Positions 25,946-34,485 of a stretch of 64,000 nucleotides of DNA are shown here, piece after piece. Location: positions 4,913 to 68,912 of the forward strand of contig JAEYQV010000096.1 in NCBI GenBank assembly GCA_023409835.1, given 5' to 3'. The DNA is from Bacillota bacterium (GTDB lineage: Bacteria > Bacillota > Clostridia > Lachnospirales > Lachnospiraceae). The position numbers were made by a program, and so were the translations under genes. The notes beneath the pieces were generated by a model that made no database searches, was not told the origin of the DNA, and saw nothing but the letters and a program-made list of their open reading frames with translations. Each line of letters begins with the position of its first letter. Position 1 is the stretch's first letter.

Positions 25946-25975
25946 TTGACGAACACTTCCTGTGCATGATAGAAT
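25946..25975 (+). promoter_or_regulatory. pfp promoter
   Basis: TTGACG (25946-25951) and TAGAAT (25970-25975) lie 18 bp apart, about 50 bp before the pfp start. Confidence 0.6.
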
Positions 25976-26026
25976 GGGTAAATGTAAGATTATTCTAAGA
26001 GTGGAAATTTCGTAAGGAGGAAGAAA

Positions 26027-27250
26027 ATGAAGAATTTATTAGTAGCACAGTCCGGGGGACCCACGGCTGCAATTAATGCTACCTTAGCCGGTGTATTACA
26101 GGGTGTTCGCGCCAGCGGTAAAGTGGACAAGGTATACGGTGCTAAAAATGGTATTGAAGGTGCAATCAAGGACAATCTGATTGATTTAAATGATCTGGTA
26201 CGGGATACTCAGGCAATGGATACCCTGACTTATACTCCATCTTCAGCCCTTGGCTCGTGCAGGTATAAGATGAAGGATTGGCGCAAGGATGATGAGCCTT
26301 ACAAGAAAATCATTGCTACCTTCAAGAAATATGAGATCAAATACTTTATCTATATTGGCGGTAACGATTCCATGGATACCGTGGATATGCTTTCCGAGTA
26401 CTGTAAGCTGAACAATATTGATGATATTATGGTGATTGGGGCTCCGAAGACGGTGGATAATGATCTTAATCTTACCGATCACAGCCCCGGCTTCGGCTCC
26501 GCAGCGAAATATATCGCAACCACGATTGCCGAGCTGGAAAGAGATATCAATGTGTATGATATTCCCGCAGTAACCATCGTTGAGATTATGGGAAGAAATG
26601 CCGGATGGCTGACCGCAGCCGCTGCTCTGTCAAGAGTGAATGGCGGAACCGGTGCAGACTTGATTTATCTCTGCGAAAAGGAGTTTGACAAGGCAAGCTT
26701 TATTGAGGATATCAAAAAGGTTCAGGAAAAGAAGCCCGGTGTCCTGGTAGCAGTCAGTGAAGGTGTTAAGGACAGCACCGGTGCATATGTATCCGATTCC
26801 ATGTCAAGCGGTGCGGTAGATAACTTCGGTCATAAATACATTGCGGGTGCAGCCCGTGCCTTAGAAGAGATGGTTCGTACAGAGATCGGCTGCAAGACCC
26901 GTTCCATAGAGCTAAATCTGATGCAGAGAGCAGCTGCCCATATCGCCAGCGAAACCGATATCATCGAATCCCTAATGCTGGGACAGAAGGCTCTGGGCCT
27001 TGCTCTGGACGGAGAGACCGGTAAGATGGCAGCGATTAAGAGATTAAGTGATAAGCCTTACCGTGTGGAATTCGTACCGGTACCGGTCAGTGAGGTTGCG
27101 AACCATGAGAAGATCGTTCCGATGGAATGGATCAATGAACGTGGTAATGATGTTACCCGGGAAATGATGGATTATCTGTATCCTCTGATTCAGGGTGAAA
27201 CTAACTTAAAGTATGAGAACGGAATTCCAAAGCAGATTAAGCTATATTAA
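26027..27250 (+). CDS. pfp: Pyrophosphate-type 6-phosphofructokinase
   Basis: A 407-residue phosphofructokinase. It interconverts fructose 6-phosphate and fructose 1,6-bisphosphate in glycolysis. The phosphoryl-donor motif reads GGNDSMD (about 106-112), in place of the GGDGS of ATP enzymes, and PKTVDNDL (about 143-150) has the Lys typical of PPi-dependent forms. MGRNAGWLTAA is the fructose-6-phosphate site. It matches the PPi-dependent group common in clostridia, which saves ATP in fermentation. The donor assignment rests on motifs. RBS AAGGAGG, own promoter, terminator at 27352: a single-gene unit. Confidence 0.92.
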   Translation: MKNLLVAQSGGPTAAINATLAGVLQGVRASGKVDKVYGAKNGIEGAIKDNLIDLNDLVRDTQAMDTLTYTPSSALGSCRYKMKDWRKDDEPYKKIIATFKKYEIKYFIYIGGNDSMDTVDMLSEYCKLNNIDDIMVIGAPKTVDNDLNLTDHSPGFGSAAKYIATTIAELERDINVYDIPAVTIVEIMGRNAGWLTAAAALSRVNGGTGADLIYLCEKEFDKASFIEDIKKVQEKKPGVLVAVSEGVKDSTGAYVSDSMSSGAVDNFGHKYIAGAARALEEMVRTEIGCKTRSIELNLMQRAAAHIASETDIIESLMLGQKALGLALDGETGKMAAIKRLSDKPYRVEFVPVPVSEVANHEKIVPMEWINERGNDVTREMMDYLYPLIQGETNLKYENGIPKQIKLY

Positions 27251-27351
27251 ATTAAGACTCCTCGGAAACCTGACTAATATTAATTTTAGCAACCTGCTGC
27301 TTGCCGAAACAAGATGAAAGGATAAAGCATTGCACTTGCTTTGAATCAATA

Positions 27352-27392
27352 AGAGGATGTTGATCGGTTTATTCCGATTAACATCCTCTTTC
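27352..27392. terminator. Bidirectional terminator between pfp and the SleB-type gene
   Basis: A near-perfect 16-bp stem (AGAGGATGTTGATCGG with CCGATTAACATCCTCT, one mismatch) and 6-nt loop lies between convergent genes. It has T-rich sequence on the plus side. Confidence 0.85.
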
Positions 27393-27430
27393 TATGCAAG
27401 CAACAGTTGCATTCTTATACAATTCCCTAC

Positions 27431-28798
27431 TTACCAGAACAACTGATCTTCCAGCTTAACGGCATTGCTCTTCTCGTCATAGCCCTTTCTTAAAGCCGAT
27501 TTATAGGAATGGAAATAAAGACGATTGCCAATATTATTCGCACCCTCCAGTGCGGCTTTTGCGGCCTTGATGGATAGAAGCTGGGAGTTGGAAGAGTAGC
27601 ATTCATAATTCTCCAACTGCTTGGATAAAGATCCGCTGCTTGCTACCGTGAACTGTCCCGGAGAGTAGATGACAGCCTTGATGGTATCAGGGAACTTACT
27701 GGATTTCACCCGGTTCAATACTATATTGGCAACAGCCAGTCGTCCTTCATAGCTTTGGTTCCCTGCCTCTGCATGAACCAGACATGCCAGCAGCTTAAGC
27801 TCTTCTTTGGAGTAATTTACTTCTTCACGGTATTTTACGGCAGTCTCCTTCTTGGCCCTTTCTTCTGCCTGCATCCTTAGGAGCTCCTGCTCTTCCTCCT
27901 TGGAAACTGCTTTCTTAAAGTCAACGATTAATTCAATAAATTCACGTTTGACATAACCGATCACCCTGTCATCCGTTATGTCAACCTTAACCCAATCGTC
28001 CTGAAGCTCTACCACAGGGTAACGTTCATTTTGATACACTACCGTAAGCCTATTCGATTCTGTATCAGGATCTTCACGTACATTCAAACCATCTACATTG
28101 ACTGAGATTCTTAAGGTACCATATTTCTTAATTAGCTCTTCGTCCGGGATTCCGGTCTTAAGATATTCTGCCTTCACATAACCCCTGATACTGCCGGATT
28201 CGACATGACACCATTCTCCTTCGTGATCCAGTATCTCAGCTGCGGAACCGTTATGAAGCTTGCCAAGAATCTCACTGTCGGTATTGGCCTCCTTACGGAC
28301 GTTAACGTAGGAAGCTGCAATAGAGATGGCAATATTGGAATATTTTGAGCTCTCCTTCGCAGCCGGAGCTTCTTCGGCAGCTTCGGTGATAGCAGTGAGA
28401 GTAATCTGGTTTTCGGGTGTGTTAGTCTCAGTAGGACTGATGCTTGTTACGGTATCACCCTCTGCAGGAGCAGTTTCTCCCTTGGGATCGGGTTGCTCTT
28501 CGGCAGGCGTAGCGACTGCGTTTACATTGTAAAGTTCTGTCTGACTTTCCTCCTCAGTATGATTCCCGTAAAGACGCTGATCTATGGAATCAGCGGTTTT
28601 ACCGTTATCATAGGAAAAGGATGTAATGTCGGAGGAGACATCCTCCGTAGAGATGGAATCACTGACAGCCAATGTCTCCTTACCGACAGGTTTATGATCT
28701 ACCTTGGCAGAGGAGCGGCTCTCTATATCGAATATAGCGGAAAACCAAAATACAGACAGAAATACAACCATAGAGAATATGGTTCTTTTCGTTCTCAT
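27431..28798 (-). CDS. SH3-domain SleB-type cell wall hydrolase
   Basis: A 455-residue exported hydrolase. The N-terminus is a signal or anchor helix (about 5-22), then a Ser/Thr/Pro/Glu-rich linker, two bacterial SH3 domains (about 155-215 and 225-285), an acidic coiled-coil-like linker and a C-terminal hydrolase_2 (SleB/CwlJ) domain: LACLVHAEAGNQSYEGRLAV with the catalytic Glu, then VANIVLNRVKSSKFPDTI. SleB lytic transglycosylases degrade spore cortex peptidoglycan at germination, but SH3-bearing forms may act on vegetative wall. Its SH3-plus-linker part resembles the NlpC/P60 protein at 53281. It lies convergent to pfp. Confidence 0.9.
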   Translation of the reverse strand: MRTKRTIFSMVVFLSVFWFSAIFDIESRSSAKVDHKPVGKETLAVSDSISTEDVSSDITSFSYDNGKTADSIDQRLYGNHTEEESQTELYNVNAVATPAEEQPDPKGETAPAEGDTVTSISPTETNTPENQITLTAITEAAEEAPAAKESSKYSNIAISIAASYVNVRKEANTDSEILGKLHNGSAAEILDHEGEWCHVESGSIRGYVKAEYLKTGIPDEELIKKYGTLRISVNVDGLNVREDPDTESNRLTVVYQNERYPVVELQDDWVKVDITDDRVIGYVKREFIELIVDFKKAVSKEEEQELLRMQAEERAKKETAVKYREEVNYSKEELKLLACLVHAEAGNQSYEGRLAVANIVLNRVKSSKFPDTIKAVIYSPGQFTVASSGSLSKQLENYECYSSNSQLLSIKAAKAALEGANNIGNRLYFHSYKSALRKGYDEKSNAVKLEDQLFW

Positions 28799-28942
28799 TT
28801 ATTCACCTTCCAAACGGAGTTGATTTGCATTGCAAGAGCTATTATAGCTTATGCTGCAGGGAAAATCAACTATTTTGGTATTTGTATGGAAATGAAAGTA
28901 AGATAATTACATAGAATGCCAAATTTAATGAGTGTAGAATAC

Positions 28943-28998
28943 AAAAAAGGATAAAGAATCACAATATTCCTATTTAGCGGTATATTGCTTCTTTATCC
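28943..28998 (-). terminator. plsC/rpoD operon terminator
   Basis: On the minus strand GGATAAAGAA pairs with TTCTTTATCC, with inner CAATAT/ATATTG pairing, followed by six T residues. It lies just after the acyltransferase stop at 29011. Confidence 0.85.
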
Positions 28999-29010
28999 AT
29001 GGCTGCAAGA

Positions 29011-29721
29011 CTAGCTTAAATTTTTCTCAATGGTATCCCGGATTAGGGAGGATACCAGCTCGGCGATCTCAGTGGATTTCATACCCTGATAATCTTCATA
29101 ATAGAGAGGCTTCAGGTAATGAATCTGGACGGTCAGCTTTTTGATAGAATGAGTATCAAAGGCTTTAAAGGAGTCAATCAATGCCACAGGGACAATCGGA
29201 CACTTCGCATTCATGGCGCTCTTAAAGCTGCCTCCTTTGAAATCACCGATGACATTCCCGTTCCTAGAACGGGTTCCCTCTGCGAATATAACAAAGTTCT
29301 CCTCTGCCTTCACCCGTCGGGTCATATTCATGATCACCTGCATAGACTGCCGTATATCTTCCCGGTCAATGATCTCTGCCTGGAGCAGCTTAATAATCTG
29401 TTTTAATAGGAAGATATCCTTTACTTCCTTCTTCATAACTGTTACAAAGGGTCTCTCGTGGGTCTCCAGAAATGCCAGAGCATCAAATAAGCCCTGATGA
29501 TTAGGGAACATGATATAACCGTTCTTCTCAGGAAGATTCTCAATCCCATGGCATTCAATCGTTACTCTCCCCCGACGGTTGACAATCGGAGTGATCTTAT
29601 GCAGGAAAGCATATCTTGTTGCAGCATCATACTTCTCAATATTACACAGCTGGAACAGACGGATCAGCCAGTAGGGTAGAATAAATATACTACGAACCGC
29701 CATTAATATAATACGCTTCAT
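29011..29721 (-). CDS. plsC: 1-acyl-sn-glycerol-3-phosphate acyltransferase
   Basis: A 236-residue PlsC-family acyltransferase making phosphatidic acid from lysophosphatidic acid at the membrane. An N-terminal hydrophobic helix (about 7-22), the catalytic HX4D block NHQGLFDA (about 74-81) and the substrate block EGTRSRNG (about 151-158) are all present. PIVPVALIDS near 175-184 is the fourth block. It lies 54 bp after rpoD on the same strand and shares its terminator. The family also includes other lysophospholipid acyltransferases, so the precise lipid is inferred. Confidence 0.9.
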   Translation of the reverse strand: MKRIILMAVRSIFILPYWLIRLFQLCNIEKYDAATRYAFLHKITPIVNRRGRVTIECHGIENLPEKNGYIMFPNHQGLFDALAFLETHERPFVTVMKKEVKDIFLLKQIIKLLQAEIIDREDIRQSMQVIMNMTRRVKAEENFVIFAEGTRSRNGNVIGDFKGGSFKSAMNAKCPIVPVALIDSFKAFDTHSIKKLTVQIHYLKPLYYEDYQGMKSTEIAELVSSLIRDTIEKNLS

Positions 29722-29775
29722 CGGGATGTCCTTTCTTATGATACATCTGCTTAATTATATGGAGGTTACAGGTAA

Positions 29776-30906
29776 TTATATGATATCATAGCCCTTGAGC
29801 ATCTTGGCTCTGCTGGGATGCCTCAGCTTCCTCAGTGCTTTCGCTTCGATCTGCCGGATTCGCTCCCGGGTAACATTAAATTCCTTACCCACTTCCTCCA
29901 GCGTGCGGCTTCTGCCATCATTTAAGCCGAAACGCAGAACGAGAACTCTCTGTTCACGTTCTGTCAGGGTGTTAAGAAGCTTAGAAATCTGATCTCTGAG
30001 AATAGCATAGGAGGCTGCATCTTCAGGCCCCATGATATTATCATCACGAATGAAATCACCAAGATGGCTGTCATCCTCTTCACCAATCGGCGTATCCAGA
30101 GAGATCGGATCCGTCGATACCTTCAGAATATCCCTGATTCGATCCACTGTCAGATTCATTGCATCTGCCAGCTCCTGTTCGCTGGGTTCTCTGCCCAGGA
30201 CCTGGAGAAGGCCTCGCGAAACACGATAAGTCTTGTTGATTACTTCGGACATATGTACAGGAATCCGGATGGTTCTGGACTGATCTGCGATGGACCTTGT
30301 AATTGCCTGCCGGATCCACCAGGTTGCATAGGTACTGAATTTAAAACCCTTGGAATAATCATATTTTTCAACTGCTTTGATCAAACCTAAATTACCTTCC
30401 TGAATCAGGTCCAGGAACGATAAGCCTCTGCCAACATAACGCTTTGCAATACTGACTACAAGTCGCAGATTTGATTCGGCCAACAGCTGCTTGGCTGCTC
30501 CATCCCCCTGCTCAATCCGCTTTGACAGTTCAATCTCATCCGCCAGGGATAATAAGGGATAGTTGCCGATTTCCTTCAGATACATATGAACAGGATCATC
30601 CGACATAGAAGAAGCAGAGATTTGGGATAGAAGTGCTGCTTCGGAAGCTGCGTCCTCCGAATCATCCTCAAGCTCCATAAGCAGATTGTCATCAGGCTCC
30701 TCCTCTTCCTCAACAGAGCTCATAACGACGATGTTATATGCTTCCAGTCTTTCGTATATTTTATCAATCTGCTTATTGTCCAAATTCAATTCGCTAACCA
30801 AAGTATTTACCTTTTCGGCATCTAAAATACCCTTTTGCCGATTAGCAGTCACGATCAATTCCCTAAATTTATCTTCCAGGATGTCATGGATAGGTTGTTC
30901 GTTCAT
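29776..30906 (-). CDS. rpoD: RNA polymerase primary sigma factor
   Basis: A 376-residue group 1 sigma-70 factor, similar in length to B. subtilis SigA. Region 1.1 is short (about 5-60), then an acidic linker, region 1.2 ([11 protein letters not shown]), region 2 with [26 protein letters not shown] and [10 protein letters not shown], region 3, and region 4.2 with [18 protein letters not shown]. The start is ATG 30906, with TGGAGGT upstream; a longer frame beginning at 30942 has no such site. In many clostridia rpoD follows dnaG; here no dnaG lies upstream and the gene has its own -10 box at 30951-30956. Confidence 0.95.
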   Translation of the reverse strand: MNEQPIHDILEDKFRELIVTANRQKGILDAEKVNTLVSELNLDNKQIDKIYERLEAYNIVVMSSVEEEEEPDDNLLMELEDDSEDAASEAALLSQISASSMSDDPVHMYLKEIGNYPLLSLADEIELSKRIEQGDGAAKQLLAESNLRLVVSIAKRYVGRGLSFLDLIQEGNLGLIKAVEKYDYSKGFKFSTYATWWIRQAITRSIADQSRTIRIPVHMSEVINKTYRVSRGLLQVLGREPSEQELADAMNLTVDRIRDILKVSTDPISLDTPIGEEDDSHLGDFIRDDNIMGPEDAASYAILRDQISKLLNTLTEREQRVLVLRFGLNDGRSRTLEEVGKEFNVTRERIRQIEAKALRKLRHPSRAKMLKGYDII

Positions 30907-30950
30907 TACAGTACCTCCATCTTTCGGACTTATAAATAACACTGAGCAAC

Positions 30951-30956
30951 ATTATA
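30951..30956 (-). promoter_or_regulatory. rpoD promoter -10 box
   Basis: A perfect TATAAT on the minus strand, about 45 bp before the rpoD ATG, preceded by TG (extended -10 like). The -35 is poor. Confidence 0.5.
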
Positions 30957-31059
30957 TCATAGGCCCTGCAATAATGAAATAAAAATCTCATTTTGCAAGG
31001 CGCACTTACCTCTTAATTGCTAATATATGGAACTGTCATCTTCCGAAAACAGTAAAAAG

Positions 31060-31089
31060 TTGACACAAACACTGCTGCAATGCTATATT
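31060..31089 (+). promoter_or_regulatory. Promoter of the MFS transporter unit
   Basis: A perfect TTGACA (31060-31065) lies 18 bp from TATATT (31084-31089). It drives the leader peptide and MFS gene, divergent from rpoD. Confidence 0.7.
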
Positions 31090-31112
31090 GAAACAAAAAG
31101 GGCGGTGATACA

Positions 31113-31142
31113 ATGAATGGTTTGTTGGATACGGGCCAATAA
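31113..31142 (+). CDS. Putative 9-residue leader peptide (MNGLLDTGQ)
   Basis: A very short frame, ATG to TAA, with AGGGCGGTGAT seven or so bases upstream. It starts about 18 bp after the probable transcription start. It sits 69 bp before the MFS transporter, with a dyad over that gene's ribosome binding site in between. This is the classic layout of translational attenuation by ribosome stalling, seen in inducible drug-resistance genes. That it is translated is an inference from the ribosome binding site only. Confidence 0.45.
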   Translation: MNGLLDTGQ

Positions 31143-31163
31143 CACCAATATGCTCGAGGTCCC

Positions 31164-31206
31164 CCGGCATTGACAAATAATGAATCATTTATTAATTAGC
31201 CGGAGG
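31164..31206 (+). promoter_or_regulatory. Dyad overlapping the MFS ribosome binding site
   Basis: CCGGC (31164-31168) pairs with GCCGG (31199-31203), and A/T-rich inner arms can add pairs. The 3' arm takes in the first two G residues of the GGAGG (31202-31206). It could hide the ribosome binding site until the leader peptide is translated. Confidence 0.4.
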
Positions 31207-31211
31207 TAGAT

Positions 31212-32411
31212 ATGAATACAAGAAAATTTATAGCCAGACAAGTATTTGAGGATCTGATGCCGATATACCCCTTATATCTTTTGTTTTTTGAGGATAAGGG
31301 CATGTCGATGCAGCAAATCTCTGCATTACTTGTCATCTGGTGTCTGACGGTTGTGTTACTGGAGATCCCGACGGGGATTCTGGCAGATCGTTGGAGCAGA
31401 AAGAACATGGTTTTACTGGGAAGCCTATTCAAGGCTGCCTGCTATTTTTTATGGAGTTTTTCAAACCGATTTGAACTATTTGCCCTGGGATTTGTTCTGT
31501 GGGGTATTAGCTCGGCATTTATATCCGGGTCTGAGGAGGCTCTGCTTTATGATTCCTTAAAACAGGAGGAGCAGGAGCTGGCTTTCGAACGGATATTGGG
31601 GAAAGGAAGGTTTGCCTCCGGAGTGAGTGTCATCCTCGCCTCAGTCAGCGGCGGCTTGATCGGAACATATCTGGGAATCCATACAGTCCTTTACCTTTCA
31701 ACGTTTTTCAGCCTGGTATCAGCCGGAATTGCCTTATCCTACAAAGAGATAAACCATTATAGAGCAAGGCTTGAGGAAGTGCAGACAGAAAAGAAGGATA
31801 CATTGAAGGAAGCGATTGCCTTCATAGTTCATAATAAGGAGATACTGGTATTTTCCTTGCTAGCGATTATGGTGATCGGAACAGCAGAAGTGTTGGATGA
31901 ATATGATTCCATGATTGCAAGAGATTATGGCCTTACCCTGGCAGGTATTGGGGTTTGGTCAGCAATCCGTCTAATATTGGTGTCGTCTGGCGGTATTCTC
32001 GCGAGTCGCCTTAGAAAATTCATCGAGAAAATCACCGGGAATAAGAGCCCGTTTCATACGGCAACCCTGATATGTATCATTGCAGCAGCTTGTCTTTCAT
32101 TGTCGGGACTTCTAAGAGTTTTTGGCGTCATGGGATTGTACGGGATTTATTATTTGCTTATGTCAGCTGCCAACGTTCTTCAGGAGGCCTTCCTACAGCA
32201 TAGGATAGAGGATGAGGGAAGATCCACGGTGCATTCCATAATATCACTGTCCTTCAACCTATATGGAATTCTGTGTATAGGGGTGATCGGACAGCTTCTT
32301 ACCCGTACGGATCTACTCGGAATGTTGGTTTATGTTGCTGTTTATATCATAACGCTTACCCTGATTCTTAAGTTTATACTTCATTTTAAGAAGCATCGAG
32401 CCACATCATAA
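31212..32411 (+). CDS. Major facilitator superfamily transporter
   Basis: A 399-residue MFS protein with about twelve hydrophobic segments. The signature loop between helices 2 and 3 is clear: GILADRWSRKNMVLLGS (about 56-72). A larger hydrophilic loop lies near 180-205, between the two halves. Members with this fold and a short leader are mostly drug or metabolite efflux pumps, but the substrate cannot be read. The gene has its own promoter and leader peptide (31060-31206) and a strong terminator (32433-32458). Confidence 0.88.
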   Translation: MNTRKFIARQVFEDLMPIYPLYLLFFEDKGMSMQQISALLVIWCLTVVLLEIPTGILADRWSRKNMVLLGSLFKAACYFLWSFSNRFELFALGFVLWGISSAFISGSEEALLYDSLKQEEQELAFERILGKGRFASGVSVILASVSGGLIGTYLGIHTVLYLSTFFSLVSAGIALSYKEINHYRARLEEVQTEKKDTLKEAIAFIVHNKEILVFSLLAIMVIGTAEVLDEYDSMIARDYGLTLAGIGVWSAIRLILVSSGGILASRLRKFIEKITGNKSPFHTATLICIIAAACLSLSGLLRVFGVMGLYGIYYLLMSAANVLQEAFLQHRIEDEGRSTVHSIISLSFNLYGILCIGVIGQLLTRTDLLGMLVYVAVYIITLTLILKFILHFKKHRATS

Positions 32412-32432
32412 CGTCAGATGAATCATCAGCAA

Positions 32433-32458
32433 GAAGGACCGGTTTCTACCGGTCCTTC
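32433..32458. terminator. Bidirectional terminator between the MFS gene and trpB
   Basis: A perfect 10-bp stem (GAAGGACCGG with CCGGTCCTTC) and 6-nt loop between convergent genes. Confidence 0.85.
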
Positions 32459-32487
32459 ACTATTATCTCGAGATGGCCGGAGAGAAA

Positions 32488-33864
32488 TTATCTATCCGGA
32501 ACCTTGGGCAGCTGTTCAAAGCCCTTTTGCAGATCCTCGTCGGTAGGGATATAGTCCGTCATGGATCCGTTTAAGTATGCATTATAAGCGGTCATATCAA
32601 AATATCCGGTACCGGTAAGCCCGAACAGAATAGTTTTGGCTTCTCCGGTTTCCTTGCATTTTAAAGCCTCATCGATGGCAGCGCGAATGGCGTGGGCTGA
32701 TTCCGGAGCGGGCAGGATGGTTTCCTGCTTCGCAAAGAATACGGCTGCCTCAAACACCTTCGTCTGCTCAACTGCGGTTGCTTCCATATAGCCATCGTGA
32801 TACAGCTTAGAAAGAATTGGTGACATACCGTGGTAACGAAGTCCGCCGGCATGATTCGCAGAGGGCATAAAGCTGCTTCCCAGGGTATACATCTTGGCCA
32901 GTGGTGTGACCCTACCGGTATCACAGAAATCATAAGCATATTTACCGCGGGTAAAGGACGGGCAGGAGGCCGGCTCTACTGCGACGATTCTGGGATTTGC
33001 CTTACCTGTCAGCTTATCCTGCATGAACGGTGCAATCAGTCCTCCGAGGTTGGAGCCACCTCCGGCGCAGCCGATTACAACATCCGGATATTCGTCCAGC
33101 AGCTCTAAAGCCTGCTTGGATTCAAGACCGATGATAGATTGATGGAGGAGTACCTGATTCAATACGGAGCCGAGTACATAACGACAGCCGGGCGTGGTAA
33201 CTGCCTGCTCCACAGCTTCTGAGATGGCACAGCCTAAGCTTCCGCCGGTGTTCGGATCCTTCTCAAGGATCATGCGACCCACATTGGTGGTATTGCTGGG
33301 GCTGGGGATAATCTCTGCATCGAAGGTCTGCATTACGGATTTACGGAAGGGCTTCTGCTCATAGGAAACCTTAACCATATATACGGTAAGAGGAAGCTTA
33401 TAATAGGAACAAGCCTCTGCCAGAGCGGTTCCCCATTGTCCGGCACCGGTCTCCGTCGTCAGACTGGTGAGTCCCTGCTCCTTCGCATAATAGGCCTGGG
33501 CAATTGCGGAATTCAGCTTATGGCTGCCGGAGGTGTTATTGCCCTCAAACTTGTAATAAATCTTCGCCGGTGTACCTAATGCTTTCTCCAGATTAAAAGC
33601 ACGGATCAGCGGGGATGGGCGATACATCTTGTAGAAATCCAGGATCTCCTCCGGGATATCGATATATCTGGTGGTGTTATCCATTTCCTGCTGTGCCAGT
33701 TTCTCACAGAATACCGGGTAAAGCTCCTCAACTTTGGCAGGCTGTAAGGTTGCGGGGTTTAAAATAGGGTCCGGCAATTCCTTCATATCTGCTCTGAGGT
33801 TATACCATTGCTTCGGCATCTGATCCTCGGTTAAATATAGTCTGTGTGGGATTTTCTTTGACAT
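32488..33864 (-). CDS. trpB: Tryptophan synthase beta chain, TrpB2 type
   Basis: A 458-residue PLP enzyme that condenses indole with serine to tryptophan. It is longer than normal TrpB (about 400) and matches the stand-alone TrpB2 group: an extended N-terminus (YNLRADMKELPDPILNP), the PLP lysine in NTSGSHKLNSA (about 110-120), GAGQWGTALAEAC, and a glycine-rich phosphate loop (GCAGGGSNLGG). No trpA or other trp gene is nearby, so it may salvage indole without the alpha subunit. A Trp-specific T-box precedes it, so expression rises when tRNA-Trp is uncharged. RBS GAAAGGAG. Confidence 0.93.
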   Translation of the reverse strand: MSKKIPHRLYLTEDQMPKQWYNLRADMKELPDPILNPATLQPAKVEELYPVFCEKLAQQEMDNTTRYIDIPEEILDFYKMYRPSPLIRAFNLEKALGTPAKIYYKFEGNNTSGSHKLNSAIAQAYYAKEQGLTSLTTETGAGQWGTALAEACSYYKLPLTVYMVKVSYEQKPFRKSVMQTFDAEIIPSPSNTTNVGRMILEKDPNTGGSLGCAISEAVEQAVTTPGCRYVLGSVLNQVLLHQSIIGLESKQALELLDEYPDVVIGCAGGGSNLGGLIAPFMQDKLTGKANPRIVAVEPASCPSFTRGKYAYDFCDTGRVTPLAKMYTLGSSFMPSANHAGGLRYHGMSPILSKLYHDGYMEATAVEQTKVFEAAVFFAKQETILPAPESAHAIRAAIDEALKCKETGEAKTILFGLTGTGYFDMTAYNAYLNGSMTDYIPTDEDLQKGFEQLPKVPDR

Positions 33865-33964
33865 AGTAATGCTCCTTTCAAATTTTAAATGGATTATTTC
33901 CGGTCTAACATATTCCGGTCTCTGAATGAGACACTGTATGTAACCCGGTAGGTTTTTAGGGTAT

Positions 33965-34243
33965 AAAAAAAGCCCCTGCCTCAGTAATTCTACTGGGACA
34001 AAAGCTTAAGTTCCACTTCTGCGGTACCACCCGGTTTGGTGCAAAGCACCCTCTCATTCCTTATACATTCATATAGGCTCCTCTTGTTAACGGACGGAGT
34101 TTCCGTCAGGCATTACTTGGCCAGCTTGCTAGCCTTTCTTCCTGCCCTCGTAAGTCCATTCAATATCGCTGCTATTACTGCAATCGCACCGTCTGCAGCT
34201 CTCTGGGAATATATTGCCATATTTACTATTCTTACTCATCGGT
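33965..34243 (-). ncRNA. T-box leader, tryptophan-specific
   Basis: On the minus strand, 101 nt upstream of trpB. The T-box consensus GGGTGGTACCGC is at 34021-34032. A Stem I with AGAGAGCTG lies upstream, and the specifier loop reads GAA-TGG-AC; the UGG codon (34156-34158) names tryptophan. An intrinsic terminator (CAGTA-GAAT-TACTG core plus a run of seven T, about 33965-34000) follows. Uncharged tRNA-Trp should pair with the T-box and prevent termination. This fits trpB as the regulated gene. Confidence 0.93.
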
Positions 34244-34332
34244 TTTAAATATTAAATTGTATTCGAAATTACTATTTTTTACTAGTCTATGCTATTTATT
34301 ACAATTTGTCAAATGAAATTTTATTATCACGA

Positions 34333-34371
34333 CCTGAAATTTTACCTGAAATTTTATCCTGAAATTTTATT
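34333..34371. repeat. Short tandem repeat, CCTGAAATTTTA units
   Basis: Three head-to-tail copies of a 12-14 bp unit (34333, 34345 and 34358). They lie in the AT-rich gap between the T-box and the WYL regulator. I see no gene in 34260-34485. Confidence 0.6.
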
Positions 34372-34485
34372 TTCACATTTGACCCTTTTTCACATTTACT
34401 TTTCTGTTATGCCATTTATCTATACCATTAATTTCACGTTAGATAGTAATCTATAGATAAAATGGATGCAGCTCTGATTATCCGG

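Noticed and set aside
28493..28906. A 137-codon plus-strand frame over the SleB-type gene start
   Set aside because: It is antisense to the signal peptide and linker of a well-supported gene and has no motif.
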